64,000 nucleotides of DNA from Streptosporangium amethystogenes (GCF_000721075.1 NZ_JOEQ01000004.1:124001-188000), one strand, 5' to 3'; positions 1-8,158 are shown, counted from the stretch's first letter. Made by a program: numbers and translations. Notes: generated from the letters alone by a model not told the origin.

Positions 1-255
1 GTCGAAGGCGCCGCCCTGCCGTACCGAGTCGAGGTGGCTGCCGGTGACCACGCCCGGCCGCACCGACGGGTCACCCCACCAGGCCCACAGGTTGCCGTTG
101 CGGTCCTCCCTCAGGTCGAGGCCGCGCCTGGCCGCCTCCTGTCCGAACCAGCGTCGAAGCTCCAGATCCGCCGGCGACCACGCGTCTCGCAGGTAGCCCC
201 GGGTCCGGCCATCACGTCCGAGGTGCTCGATGGCACCCCACATCTCGTCGAACAC
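1..255 (-). CDS. M20-family amidohydrolase (allantoate/N-carbamoyl amino acid type), N-terminal part
   Basis: The gene runs off the left edge, so only about the first 85 codons are present. The fragment contains RNGNLWAWWGD and then GSHLDSVRQGG, the metal-binding stretch of allantoate amidohydrolase / N-carbamoyl-L-amino acid hydrolase zinc peptidases of family M20. These enzymes hydrolyse ureido or amide C-N bonds in the cytoplasm. A GGGAGG sits directly before the GTG at 253-255 and 12 nt before an ATG at 241-243. Homologues I remember carry a few residues before the MW, which favours the GTG. In Streptomyces, genes of this family lie beside hutU. Here it shares an operator with hutU, so a role in histidine breakdown is plausible, but the substrate is not fixed by the sequence. 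Confidence 0.8.
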   Translation of the reverse strand, partial: MFDEMWGAIEHLGRDGRTRGYLRDAWSPADLELRRWFGQEAARRGLDLREDRNGNLWAWWGDPSVRPGVVTGSHLDSVRQGGAFD

Positions 256-261
256 CCTCCC

Positions 262-283
262 ATTATGTGAATGATCCCATTCA
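262..283 (-). promoter_or_regulatory. Operator palindrome and -10 of the amidohydrolase gene
   Basis: TGAATG-ATCC-CATTCA (268-283) is a perfect 6-bp inverted repeat with a 4-nt spacer. It lies 13-28 nt upstream of the start codon. The hexamer CATAAT (minus strand, 262-267), a good -10 candidate, abuts it, so a bound protein would cover the promoter. The same half-sites and spacer length occur before hutU at 3770-3785. The binding protein is not known; the RpiR-family product encoded between the two sites is the obvious candidate. Confidence 0.6.
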
Positions 284-367
284 TTGGCGAGTCCGCCGCG
301 CCTTCGCCCGATTGCCCCTGCCCCACGGAACCGCTCCGCCGCGCCGGGCGAGAGGCCGTACGGCCCC

Positions 368-1054
368 TCAGTTCAGGGGACCTGCGGCGGGACGGACGGT
401 GATCTCGGTGACGTGGGCGTCGGGTGACGCGGTCAGGGCCGCCTGCACCACCCTGGCCACCGAGTCCGCGTTCAGGTACTTCTCCGGCTGGTAGGGACCG
501 CCCTCCCGGGCCCGCGCCGCACGCTGCATGTCGGTGTCGACCCGTCCGGGGTAGATCGTCGTCACTCGGAGCTCCGGCTCCTCCAGGCGGAGCGCGTCGG
601 CGAAGGCGCGCAGCGCGAACTTGCTCGCCGAGTAGGAGCCCCAGCCGGCGCCGGCCCGCTGTCCCGAGCCGGAGTTGATCAGCACCACGTGACCGCGTCC
701 CGCGCGCAGGGCGGGCAGCAGCAGCCGGGTCAGCTCGACCACCGCGATCACGTTGACCTCCATGGTGTGCCGCCACACCTCGGCCGGGGTCTCCTCCACC
801 CGCCCCAGGTGCAGCACGCCCGCACTGTGCACCAGCACGTCGAGCCGGTCGACGGCGGCGACGTCGGCCTCCGTGACGGTGGTGAGCTCCACCGGCCAGG
901 GCCGCGCGCCGGGCAGGGCGGAGGCCGTCTCGGCCAGCGCCTCGGGGTCGCGGCCGCCGAGCAGCAGATCATGGGTGGGGGCCAGGGCGCGGGCGATCGC
1001 GGCGCCGACCCCTCGTGAGGCACCGGTGACCAGTGCGGTCGGACGTACGGGCAT
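368..1054 (-). CDS. Short-chain dehydrogenase/reductase
   Basis: A 228-residue classical SDR. The cofactor motif TGASRGVG is at residues 10-17, an HSAG version of the NNAG motif near 76-79, the structural Asn near 101, and the catalytic pair YSASK at 141-145. It is slightly shorter than the usual 245-250 residues. I chose the ATG at 1052-1054 because GGATAGGG lies 8 nt upstream; a GTG three codons earlier is possible. It follows the RpiR gene by about 20 nt in the same direction and precedes the amidohydrolase, which has its own promoter. The substrate is unknown. Genes of the hut pathway do not normally include an SDR, so it may reduce an unrelated carbonyl compound. Confidence 0.8.
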   Translation of the reverse strand: MPVRPTALVTGASRGVGAAIARALAPTHDLLLGGRDPEALAETASALPGARPWPVELTTVTEADVAAVDRLDVLVHSAGVLHLGRVEETPAEVWRHTMEVNVIAVVELTRLLLPALRAGRGHVVLINSGSGQRAGAGWGSYSASKFALRAFADALRLEEPELRVTTIYPGRVDTDMQRAARAREGGPYQPEKYLNADSVARVVQAALTASPDAHVTEITVRPAAGPLN

Positions 1055-1073
1055 GTCGATCACCCTATCCGGA

Positions 1074-1931
1074 TCAGCCGAACCGTTCGGTGAAGACCCC
1101 CGCCTGGTCGGTCATCCGTTCGTACTCCTCCAGCCGGGCCTGCGTGCGCAGCGGCGCCGCGTCCGCCATGGCCTCCACCAGCACCATGGCCAGGGCCAGT
1201 GGCGCCGCGTGCGAGTCGAAGACCAGTCGTTCCCCGACGGGGGCGGCCAGGACCACGTCGGCCTCGAAGGGCACGTCCCGCCGGTCGGTGATCACCGCCG
1301 TACGCAGGCCCAGGTCCCGGGCGCCACGCAGCGCCTGCAGGGCCTCGGCCGGGTAGCGGGGCAGGATCACCGCGACCAGCCAGCTCGCCCCCGCGCGGCG
1401 CGCGGCGTACAGGCCGTCGGCCAGCTCGGAGCCGCCGTGGGTCAGCAGGCGGACGTCAGGGTGGATCCGGCGCGCGAAGTAGGCGAACGTGGTGGCCAGC
1501 CCGCTCGACACCCGCAGGCCCACCACCGGCAGCGGCTCGCATCCCGCCAGCTTGGCACCCAGCTCCGAGATGTCGGAGGGGTCGGCCAGCCCGTCGCGCA
1601 CGCTCCGCAGGTTGTCGATCTCCACGTCTATGGCCGCCTGCAGGTCGTTGGCCCGCGACGGCCTCCGCCCGCCCACGACGAGGGGCCGCAGCGCCTGTCT
1701 GAGCTCGGGATATCCCGCGAAACCGAGCACCATCGCGAACCTCGTCACCGACGGCTGGCTGACCCCCGCCCGCTCGGCCAGCTCCACGCTGGACAGGAAG
1801 ATGGCCTCGGACAGATGGTCGCCCAGGTAGCGCGCGATCCGCCGCTGCACCGGCGACAGCCGCCGCCCCTCCAGAAGCTGATCGAGTCCGTCCCCCACGC
1901 CCCCTCCAACCGCTCGACACTCCACGAGCAT
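1074..1931 (-). CDS. RpiR/MurR-family transcriptional regulator
   Basis: About 285 residues. An N-terminal RpiR-type helix-turn-helix (AERAGVSQPSVTRFAMVLGF, about residues 45-65) is followed by a SIS-like domain that in this family senses phosphosugars or other small ligands. The frame is open further upstream, but GGGGAGGGG directly before the ATG at 1929-1931 and family length favour this start. It lies between hutU and the amidohydrolase gene, both of which carry TGAATG-N4-CATTCA at their promoters, so it is the likely local regulator (inference). Its own upstream region holds TGTA-N5-TACA (1954-1966), a weak candidate autoregulatory site. Confidence 0.8.
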   Translation of the reverse strand: MLVECRAVGGGVGDGLDQLLEGRRLSPVQRRIARYLGDHLSEAIFLSSVELAERAGVSQPSVTRFAMVLGFAGYPELRQALRPLVVGGRRPSRANDLQAAIDVEIDNLRSVRDGLADPSDISELGAKLAGCEPLPVVGLRVSSGLATTFAYFARRIHPDVRLLTHGGSELADGLYAARRAGASWLVAVILPRYPAEALQALRGARDLGLRTAVITDRRDVPFEADVVLAAPVGERLVFDSHAAPLALAMVLVEAMADAAPLRTQARLEEYERMTDQAGVFTERFG

Positions 1932-2058
1932 TCCCCTCCCCACCCCACCCCGCTGTAGTTCATACACCCGGGCGGGGCGGGAGCGAGCGGTGCCGGCAGG
2001 ATTCACCCCCCGGGATCGGGACACGGTACGCGGATCGGTGCGCGCACCCTCCGATCAG

Positions 2059-2074
2059 GGCCGGCGCGCCGGCC
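2059..2074 (-). terminator. GC-rich palindrome after hutU
   Basis: A 16-bp perfect palindrome (GGCCGGCGCGCCGGCC) sits about 20 nt past the hutU stop codon and upstream of the RpiR gene. It is flanked by a direct repeat, CCTCCGATCAGG, at 2049-2060 and 2085-2096. There is no T-run, and a perfect palindrome leaves no loop unless the centre opens, so it is only a weak terminator or processing-site candidate. Confidence 0.35.
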
Positions 2075-2091
2075 GGGACCCGCGCCTCCGA

Positions 2092-3747
2092 TCAGGATTC
2101 GCGCATCGGGATGCGGACGTCCCGCTCCTCGGCCACGGCGACGGCCTCGTCGTAGCCGGCGTCGACGTGCCGGATGACCCCCATGCCCGGGTCGTTGGTG
2201 AGTACCCGGTTGAGCTTCTCGGCACCGAGCCTGGTGCCGTCGGCGACGGTGACCTGGCCGGCGTGGATGGAGCGGCCGATGCCGACGCCGCCACCGTGGT
2301 GGATGGAGACCCAGGCGGCACCGGAGGCGACGTTGAGCATCGCGTTCAGCAACGGCCAGTCGGCGATCGCGTCGGAGCCGTCGGCCATGCCCTCGGTCTC
2401 CCGGTACGGGCTCGCCACGCTGCCGCAGTCGAGGTGGTCGCGGCCGATCACCAGCGGAGCCTCGATCTCCCCCGAGGCCACCATGTCGTTGAACCGCTCT
2501 CCGGCCAGGTGGCGCTCCCCGTATCCGAGCCAGCAGATACGGGCGGGCAGGCCCTGGAAGTGGACCCTCTCCCCGGCCATCCGGATCCACCTGGCGAGCG
2601 GCTCGTTGTCAGGGAAGAGCTCCAGGATCGCGCGGTCGGTCTTGGCGATGTCGGAGGGGGAACCGGAGAGCGCGGCCCACCGGAACGGCCCCTTGCCCTC
2701 GCAGAACAGCGGCCGGATGTAGGCGGGCACGAAGCCGGGGAAGTCGAACGCGCGACCGTAACCCGCCAGCCGGGCCTCTCCCCGGATCGAGTTGCCGTAG
2801 TCGAAGACCTCGGCTCCGGCGTCCTGGAAGCCGACCATGGCCTCCACGTGAGCGGCCATGGCCTCGCGGGCTCTGCGGGTGAAACCCGCCGGGTCCTTCT
2901 CCCGTTCGTCGGCCATGTCCTCGAAGGCCACGCCGATCGGCAGGTACATCAGCGGGTCGTGGGCGGAGGTCTGGTCGGTGACGACGTCGATCTCGGCGCC
3001 TCTGCGGAGCAGTTCGGGCACGACCTCGGCCGCGTTGCCCTCGACCCCGATGCTCAGCGGCCTGCGCTGGTCGCGGGCCTCGTACGCCAGGCGCAGCGCC
3101 TCGTCGAGGTCGGCGGCGCGGACGTCCAGGTAGCGGTGCTCGATCCGCCGGTCGATCGACCTGGGATCGCAGTCGACGCAGATCACCACGCCGCCGTTCA
3201 TGGTCACGGCCAGCGGCTGCGCGCCGCCCATGCCGCCGAGCCCGGCGGTCAGCGTGATCGTTCCCGCGAGGCTCCCGCCGAATCGCTTGGCGGCCACGGC
3301 GCCGAAGGTCTCGTAGGTGCCCTGCAGGATGCCCTGGGTGCCGATGTAGATCCAGGAACCCGCCGTCATCTGCCCGTACATGGTCAGTCCGGCGGCCTCC
3401 AGGCGCCGGAACTCCTCCCAGTCGGCCCAGTCGGGCACCAGGTTGGAGTTGGCGATGAGCACCCGCGGGGCCCACTCGTGGGTGCGGAACACCCCGACGG
3501 GGCGGCCGGACTGCACCAGCAGTGTCTCGTCGCCCTCCAGGGTGGTCAGGGTGCGGGTGATCGCGTCGAAGGAGCGCCAGTCGCGGGCGGCCTTGCCCGA
3601 GCCGCCGTAGACGACGAGCTGTTCCGGATGCTCGGCCACCTCGGGATCCAGATTGTTCTGGATCATGCGAAGCGCCGCTTCCTGCGGCCATCCCTTGGCG
3701 GTGAGCGTGGTGCCGCGCGGCGCGCGCACAACCCGGCTGCCGGTCAT
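2092..3747 (-). CDS. hutU: Urocanate hydratase (urocanase)
   Basis: 551 residues, the normal family length. The enzyme converts urocanate to 4-imidazolone-5-propanoate (EC 4.2.1.49), the second step of histidine breakdown, using tightly bound NAD as electrophile. Signature stretches are [11 protein letters not shown] near residue 50, [17 protein letters not shown] near 130, the NAD-binding GGMGGAQP near 175, and the conserved [11 protein letters not shown] with the active-site cysteine near 400, followed by the C-terminal [20 protein letters not shown] lies 7 nt before the ATG. No hutH or hutI is seen nearby, so the pathway is dispersed or lies to the left of the window. Expression probably depends on the palindrome at 3769-3786. 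Confidence 0.97.
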   Translation of the reverse strand: MTGSRVVRAPRGTTLTAKGWPQEAALRMIQNNLDPEVAEHPEQLVVYGGSGKAARDWRSFDAITRTLTTLEGDETLLVQSGRPVGVFRTHEWAPRVLIANSNLVPDWADWEEFRRLEAAGLTMYGQMTAGSWIYIGTQGILQGTYETFGAVAAKRFGGSLAGTITLTAGLGGMGGAQPLAVTMNGGVVICVDCDPRSIDRRIEHRYLDVRAADLDEALRLAYEARDQRRPLSIGVEGNAAEVVPELLRRGAEIDVVTDQTSAHDPLMYLPIGVAFEDMADEREKDPAGFTRRAREAMAAHVEAMVGFQDAGAEVFDYGNSIRGEARLAGYGRAFDFPGFVPAYIRPLFCEGKGPFRWAALSGSPSDIAKTDRAILELFPDNEPLARWIRMAGERVHFQGLPARICWLGYGERHLAGERFNDMVASGEIEAPLVIGRDHLDCGSVASPYRETEGMADGSDAIADWPLLNAMLNVASGAAWVSIHHGGGVGIGRSIHAGQVTVADGTRLGAEKLNRVLTNDPGMGVIRHVDAGYDEAVAVAEERDVRIPMRES

Positions 3748-3768
3748 GCCCGGACCTCCCCATCAAAA

Positions 3769-3813
3769 ATGAATGAATACATTCATATTTGTCACCTGGA
3801 GGCTACAGGTCAA
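3769..3813 (-). promoter_or_regulatory. hutU promoter with overlapping operator
   Basis: ATGAATG-AATA-CATTCAT (3769-3786) is a perfect 7-bp inverted repeat with a 4-nt spacer, 22 nt upstream of the hutU ATG. It matches the palindrome before the amidohydrolase gene at 268-283. On the minus strand, TTGACC (3808-3813) is followed 17 nt later by AAATAT (3785-3790), a plausible -35/-10 pair. The operator would then cover the transcription start, the usual geometry of a repressor site. Confidence 0.6.
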
Positions 3814-3835
3814 CCCGGGAAGGGGTATCACGGCA

Positions 3836-3870
3836 GGGGGTGTCACGGGCGGCACGCCCGCGACACCCCC
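3836..3870. other. Long GC-rich hairpin between the ketosynthase operon and hutU
   Basis: GGGGGTGTC (3836-3844) pairs with GACACCCCC (3862-3870), and inside it CGGGCG pairs with CGCCCG around a GCA loop. This gives 15 bp with a single A/C mismatch. It lies in the 490-bp stretch from 3748 to 4237, which otherwise holds only the hutU promoter (3769-3813) and the ketosynthase terminator (4183-4228); I see no gene there. It may be a backup terminator or an upstream regulatory site. Confidence 0.4.
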
Positions 3871-4182
3871 CGGTGGTGGCCGTAACGATCGTCGCGCCCC
3901 GATCTTCGTCCCGCACGGACGGGATCGGGAGATCGAATGCGGCGCGCGCCCGATGGGGCACCCCGGTGCGAAGGAGAGGCTTCGCACAGGCGGGGATGCC
4001 CGGTTCGCCGGATGGCGAATCAGACCATCGACCCGATGTCCGAATTATTCCTTTGTGAACGATATGAATTTACACAACCACGCCAGTACCACCGCGCGAC
4101 CTTCACCATGCCGGACAGCCACCGGGCGGCGGGACCAACCCGGGCAGCAGGAGCCGGGGGCCGCGCAGCAGGACGTGGGCGA

Positions 4183-4228
4183 AGGCCCCGACTGCCCGCC
4201 GTGAAACGGCGCCGAACCGTCGGGGCCT
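4183..4228 (-). terminator. Terminator of the ACP-ketosynthase operon
   Basis: AGGCCCCGAC (4183-4192) pairs perfectly with GTCGGGGCCT (4219-4228). The intervening sequence contains a second stem, CGCCGT-GAA-ACGGCG (4197-4211). The structure starts about 9 nt after the ketosynthase stop codon. There is no clear T-run, which is common for terminators in high-GC actinomycetes. Confidence 0.7.
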
Positions 4229-4237
4229 CACGGAATG

Positions 4238-5458
4238 TCAGGACTCCGGGGAGGGGGTGAGGACCAGGCAGGCGTTGCTGCCCCCGAAGCCGAAGGAGTT
4301 GGACAGGACGGGGGCGACGGCCGCGGGCCGGGGCTCACCACAGACGATGTCGATGAGGTCGGCCTCGGGGCCACCCGCGAAGTTGGCGGTCGGGGGAATC
4401 AGGCCCTCTCGGGCCGACAGCAGGGCGATGACCGCCTCCAGCGCACCCGCGCCGCCGACAAGGTGACCGGTCACGCCCTTGGTCGAGGTCACCGGGGGCG
4501 TACGGCCGCCGAAGCACGCGTGCAGGGCGGCGGCCTCGGCGCTGTCGTTGTGCGGGGTCGAGGTCCCGTGGGCGTTGACGTGCCCGACGTCGCCGGTGTC
4601 GAGTCCGGCGTCGAGCAGGGCGGCGCGCATGCACTCGGCCGCCACCGAGCCGTCCCGCAGCGGGGCCACGATGTGGTTGGCGTCGCAGTTGGCCGCGTAG
4701 CCGCTGACCTCGCCGTAGACACGGGCTCCTCGCGCCTCGGCGAGGTCCGCGCGCTCCAGGACGAGAAAGGCCGCGCCCTCCCCCATGACGAAGCCGTCAC
4801 GGTCGGCGTCGAAGGGGCGGGACGCCTCCGAGGGGGCGTGCGTCCGCTCCGACAGGGCACCGACCCGGGCGAAGGCCTCCATCGCGAGCGGGGAGAGCAG
4901 CGCGTCCAGGCCCCCGGCGACGGCGGAGCCGACCACGCCCGAGCGGATCGCGCGCAACGCCTCGCCGATCGCGGTGGCCCCGCTGGCGCAGGCCGTGTTG
5001 AAGGTGAGGCATGGCCCCCTGAAGCCGTACCTGATGGCGATGCGCGAGGCGGTCGAGCTGGACATCAGTGTCGGGACCGCGTGGACGGGCACCTTCTCCC
5101 TGCCGAGCGTGTGCCCCACGATCAGGTTCTCCAGGGTGGCGAACCCGCCGCCACCGGTGCCCACGTACACCCCGCAGCCCTCGGCGGGCAGGCCGTCCGC
5201 GTCGGCGACGGCGTCGATCGCCGCGGCGAGGCCGATCTGGGAGGTGCGGTCGAGGGTCCGGAGCTCGCGCCCGCCGAAGTAGTCGTCCGGCTCGAACGGT
5301 GCCAGCGGGCACCCGATCGAGACCGGCACCCGGGCGTCGGCCAGTTCGGGGATGGCGGTCGCGAGCGACTTGCCCGCGAGCACCGTGGCGAAGACGTCCT
5401 GCGCCGTGTTGCCCGCCGGGCTCTTGACCCCCAGCCCCGTGATGACGACGCGCGTCAC
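4238..5458 (-). CDS. Beta-ketoacyl-ACP synthase, KAS II (FabF-like)
   Basis: 406 residues, typical for FabF-type condensing enzymes, which decarboxylate malonyl-ACP and extend an acyl chain. The Cys-His-His catalytic set is present: nucleophile C157 in NTACASG, H297 in HGTSTP and H332 in GHLVGGAG, with the C-terminal NSFGFGGSNA glycine loop. Its ATG overlaps the stop of the upstream acyl carrier protein gene by 4 bp, so the two are translationally coupled. No other fatty-acid or polyketide gene lies nearby, which suggests a dedicated modifier of one acyl chain rather than bulk fatty acid synthesis. The chain-length factor of type II PKS is excluded because the active-site Cys is intact. Confidence 0.9.
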   Translation of the reverse strand: MTRVVITGLGVKSPAGNTAQDVFATVLAGKSLATAIPELADARVPVSIGCPLAPFEPDDYFGGRELRTLDRTSQIGLAAAIDAVADADGLPAEGCGVYVGTGGGGFATLENLIVGHTLGREKVPVHAVPTLMSSSTASRIAIRYGFRGPCLTFNTACASGATAIGEALRAIRSGVVGSAVAGGLDALLSPLAMEAFARVGALSERTHAPSEASRPFDADRDGFVMGEGAAFLVLERADLAEARGARVYGEVSGYAANCDANHIVAPLRDGSVAAECMRAALLDAGLDTGDVGHVNAHGTSTPHNDSAEAAALHACFGGRTPPVTSTKGVTGHLVGGAGALEAVIALLSAREGLIPPTANFAGGPEADLIDIVCGEPRPAAVAPVLSNSFGFGGSNACLVLTPSPES

Positions 5459-5703
5459 CGGGCCGCCAGCGCGGCGTGCAGTACGCCCGCCATGTCGGCG
5501 ACGGTCTGCGCCCCGGCGAAGTCACTGGGGTCGAGCTGGATGCCCAGCTTCTCCTCGATGATGACGGAGATCTCCACCCATTCCAGGCTGTCGATCTGGT
5601 GGTCGGCGATGGTGGCCCCCGGCTTCACCTGATCGCTCGGTACGCTCAGCACCTCGGCGATCGCCGACCGGACCACGGATGTCGCTGAATCGAGGCTTGT
5701 CAT
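5455..5703 (-). CDS. Acyl carrier protein
   Basis: 82 residues, acidic, with the phosphopantetheine attachment serine S39 in HQIDSLEW. It carries the growing acyl chain as a thioester for the ketosynthase encoded immediately downstream (4-bp stop-start overlap). The DSLEW variant, in place of the housekeeping DSLD/DSLS, suggests a specialised carrier rather than the fatty-acid-synthase AcpP. The ATG at 5701-5703 is preceded by AAAGGTGG at a suitable distance; the longer open frame upstream would add residues unlike any ACP. First gene of a two-gene operon, with a promoter and palindrome at 5755-5785. Confidence 0.9.
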   Translation of the reverse strand: MTSLDSATSVVRSAIAEVLSVPSDQVKPGATIADHQIDSLEWVEISVIIEEKLGIQLDPSDFAGAQTVADMAGVLHAALAAR

Positions 5704-5754
5704 TCGCCCACCTTTAAAAGGATTGGTCCACTCGCGCCCCTGCAATGTCTTCGG

Positions 5755-5785
5755 ACTATAGCGAAACAGACATATGTTCTGTCTA
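5755..5785 (-). promoter_or_regulatory. Promoter of the ACP-ketosynthase operon with internal inverted repeat
   Basis: On the minus strand TAGACA (5780-5785) and TATAGT (5755-5760) form a -35/-10 pair with a 19-nt spacer. Between them lies ACAGA-N7-TCTGT (5766-5782, plus strand), whose centre contains CATATG. An inverted repeat in the spacer is the usual place for a TetR- or MarR-type repressor site, but no regulator gene is adjacent. Confidence 0.5.
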
Positions 5786-5955
5786 TGTACGACCAGGCGG
5801 AATTCTTGAAATTTCTACTCATTAAGTGATGAGCGGCGCGGTGAAAAATCGCCCCTTCCGGAGCCGGGCCGAGGACCGGCCACCGCGCACCGGTGCCCCG
5901 CCGATCCGGAGCCGGCTCGGCGAGGAGCCCATCGGCGGGACACCGGCGAGCGGAG

Positions 5956-6153
5956 TCAGCGGCGGCGGACGCCGTACTCCCTGCGCATCTCCGCGACGGT
6001 GTCCAGGATCTCGTCCTGGGTCTTCAGCAGCTTCGCCTCGGCCTCCTCGGTTCTGGCCTCGGCCACCAGCCGGCGGTTGCCCGTCCGCCCGGCCAGCCTC
6101 CGCTTGGCCCTGGCCTTCATTTCGCGCAGGTTGAGCTTCTCCATCAGACCCAT
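5956..6153 (-). CDS. Small basic helical protein of unknown function
   Basis: About 65 residues from the ATG at 6151-6153, which has GAAAGGGTG upstream. The sequence is rich in Lys, Arg and Glu, begins MGLMEKLNLREMKARAKRRL and continues with a heptad-like charged helix ending EYGVRRR. No transmembrane segment, Cys or catalytic motif is seen. I do not recognise a family. The alternating charge suggests a coiled coil or a nucleic-acid- or membrane-surface-binding helix. It is the last gene of a minus-strand group with the two genes to its right. Confidence 0.5.
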   Translation of the reverse strand: MGLMEKLNLREMKARAKRRLAGRTGNRRLVAEARTEEAEAKLLKTQDEILDTVAEMRREYGVRRR

Positions 6154-6247
6154 GATCAGCACCCTTTCGACAGGCAGGGCCGTCATCTGCCCGGCAGGCG
6201 ACCGGATATGCACGGGTTCGCAAGCTCAGCCGCTTTCCCCACGCCCC

Positions 6248-6667
6248 TCAGTCGAGGTCGGGGACGTCGTCGTAGTCGATGTCGCCCTCCTCCGCACGGC
6301 GCAGCCCGATGTCCTCCACCCAGGCGCCGGCGAACCGGCGGATCTCCCGGAGCCGATCGCCCGCCACGCCGTGGGCCTCGAAGTCCTCGTCGGCGATCAG
6401 CGCGACGAACTCCAGCCGCATCACCAGCTCGGCGAGCGAGAACCCCTCGTCGTGCAGGCGGGCGAGGTGTTCGAGTTCGCGGAAGCCGTACGACTCGGAG
6501 ACCGAGGCGACGTCGATGACGTCGCGGGCGAGACCGCGCTCGTGCAGTGCCCACACTCGCGGGCCGGCCTCGGCTCCCGGTCCACCCGGCGAGGACGACG
6601 GCGGGGGCGACGGCGAGGACATCGGCGGCTCAGCGGCGGGCGCGGCGGCGGGTGGAGGGGAGGTCAT
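6248..6667 (-). CDS. Hypothetical protein with Pro-rich N-terminus
   Basis: 139 residues. The first 35 are Pro/Ser/Ala-rich, and the rest is an acidic helical domain (VWALHERGLARDVIDVASV, then ELEHLARLHDEGFSLAELVM) with no recognisable catalytic motif. Its start overlaps the stop of the upstream membrane-protein gene by 38 nt. An ATG at 6620-6622 would remove the overlap, but neither start has a convincing ribosome-binding site. Coupling to the membrane protein suggests the two act together. Function unknown. Confidence 0.55.
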   Translation of the reverse strand: MTSPPPAAAPAAEPPMSSPSPPPSSSPGGPGAEAGPRVWALHERGLARDVIDVASVSESYGFRELEHLARLHDEGFSLAELVMRLEFVALIADEDFEAHGVAGDRLREIRRFAGAWVEDIGLRRAEEGDIDYDDVPDLD

Positions 6668-7409
6668 GGCGGCCGGAGACGAACTCCTGGAACGCGATCT
6701 TGCCGCGGATCACCGGGCGGCGCCAGCGCTCCTCGCGGCGCTCGGCCCTGGCCATCTTGCGGAGCCGCGGGTGCCGGGCACCCGGAGCGAAGAACCAGTG
6801 CGCCCAGGGCGATCCCGGGCGGGCCAGCCGCACGGCCCCCGGCACCAGGAGGACCGGCACGAACAGTCCGACCAGGCCCGTCCAGATCTTGCCCTTGAGC
6901 AGCGTGACCACGGCGAGCCCGAGATTGGTCACGATGAAGCCGACGGTCAGCCAGGTGCCCCTGGGGGTGCCGTCGGAGTTCTCCCAGCCGAGGGGGCGCA
7001 GGCCGAGCAGGAGCAGGCCGGTGATCGCGACGGCGATGAACACCGCGTCGACGGAGGCTCGGCCCTCCTCCTCCCAGTAGACGTCGCGCAGGTGCAGGAT
7101 CAGCGCGAACTCGTCGAGGACGAGGGCGGCGCCGATGCCGAAGATCGCCGCCGTCACCGCGTACCAGCCCTCGGAGACCCCGGAGACGATGAGGCCGGAC
7201 ACCCCGCCGAGCAGGGTCAGCACCACGCCGAACACCACGTGGTGGATGTGCATCTCGCCGACGTTGACGTTACGGAACCAGCCGATCTTGGCCCGGATGA
7301 GCCGGACGTTGATCCTGGTGAACACGAAGGCGACGATCAGCGCGACAAAGAAACAGAACAGCGGCAGCCGTCCTGTTTCCATGATCCGATCTCGGAACAA
7401 ATCTCCCAC
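6630..7409 (-). CDS. Polytopic membrane protein with a His-rich loop
   Basis: 259 residues with about six hydrophobic segments, the first at residues 15-32. A conserved-looking loop, VGEMHIHHVVFG, follows the first segment, and an acidic YWEEEGRAS loop lies in the middle. The C-terminus is strongly basic and cytoplasmic. I recall similar integral membrane proteins in many actinomycetes without an assigned function. The GTG at 7407-7409 is preceded by GAGGAAAC. The histidines in the loop could bind a metal (inference). It lies downstream of the GntR gene and may be co-transcribed with it. Confidence 0.7.
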   Translation of the reverse strand: MGDLFRDRIMETGRLPLFCFFVALIVAFVFTRINVRLIRAKIGWFRNVNVGEMHIHHVVFGVVLTLLGGVSGLIVSGVSEGWYAVTAAIFGIGAALVLDEFALILHLRDVYWEEEGRASVDAVFIAVAITGLLLLGLRPLGWENSDGTPRGTWLTVGFIVTNLGLAVVTLLKGKIWTGLVGLFVPVLLVPGAVRLARPGSPWAHWFFAPGARHPRLRKMARAERREERWRRPVIRGKIAFQEFVSGRHDLPSTRRRARR

Positions 7410-7421
7410 CGTTTCCTCAGG

Positions 7422-8141
7422 CTATGCGAGGAAGCCCCGCAGCAGCGCGGCGGTGCCCTCAAGGTGCTCGGCCACGGCGCGGCGCGCACCCTCGGGGTCG
7501 CCGGCCAGGATCGCCGTCACGATCGCCTCGTGCTGGATCGCGGCGTGCTCGATGTTGCGCCGGAGCACCGGGATGGCGTTGAGCAGGTCGGTGACCCGCA
7601 GCCGGGCGTCGGCGCAGGCCGCGGCGAGCAGCGAGGAGCCGGTCAGCTCGGCGATGGCCAGGTGAAAGGCCGTGTCGAGGCGGCGGTAGTCGTCGGGCCC
7701 CGACGAGTTGACCTCGCGCAGCCGCTCCCGCAGGGTGTCGCGCCGCTCCTCGGTGAGCGCGGCGGTGGCGAGCACCTGGGCTGCGCCGCACTCCACGGCC
7801 ATCCTGAAGGTGAGCGCGTCACCCAGGTCGTCGGTGCCCATGTCGACGACCGCCCTGCGCAGATCGTCACGGCGCGGGCGCGGCGGGGTGTAGGTGAGAA
7901 AAGCGCCGCCGTACCTGCCACGGCGCACGGTGAGGTAGCCCGCCTCCGCCAGGGCGCGGATGGCCTCGCGCAAGGTGACCCTGCTGATCCCGAGCTGGGC
8001 GGCGAGCTCCCGCTCGGGCGGCAGCTTCTCGGCCACCAGCCCCAGCTTGATGACCTGGAGCAGGCGTTCCACGGTCTCCTCGAACGCGTTGCCCGCGCGC
8101 ACCGGCCGCAGCACGGTCGCCAGTCGCGACACCTCGTCCAA
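7422..8141 (-). CDS. GntR-family regulator, FadR (FCD) subfamily
   Basis: 239 residues: an N-terminal winged helix with LPPERELAAQLGISRVTLRE (about residues 40-60), then an all-helical FCD ligand-binding domain with the metal-site pattern around DTAFHLAIAELTGS. The start is taken as TTG (8139-8141), because GGAGGAG lies 5 nt upstream; the frame stays open beyond, but there the ribosome-binding site itself would be coding. It is divergent from the gamma-glutamyl ligase operon, and the 88-bp space between them contains a FadR-like TGGT-N3-ACAC element. It probably represses that operon and is relieved by a pathway intermediate (inference). Confidence 0.88.
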   Translation of the reverse strand: MDEVSRLATVLRPVRAGNAFEETVERLLQVIKLGLVAEKLPPERELAAQLGISRVTLREAIRALAEAGYLTVRRGRYGGAFLTYTPPRPRRDDLRRAVVDMGTDDLGDALTFRMAVECGAAQVLATAALTEERRDTLRERLREVNSSGPDDYRRLDTAFHLAIAELTGSSLLAAACADARLRVTDLLNAIPVLRRNIEHAAIQHEAIVTAILAGDPEGARRAVAEHLEGTAALLRGFLA

Positions 8142-8158
8142 TTGATCTCCTCCGGCCC

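Noticed and set aside
4238..5703. Polyketide or arylpolyene cluster
   Set aside because: Only an ACP and a ketosynthase are present; no chain-length factor, ketoreductase, dehydratase or thioesterase is adjacent.
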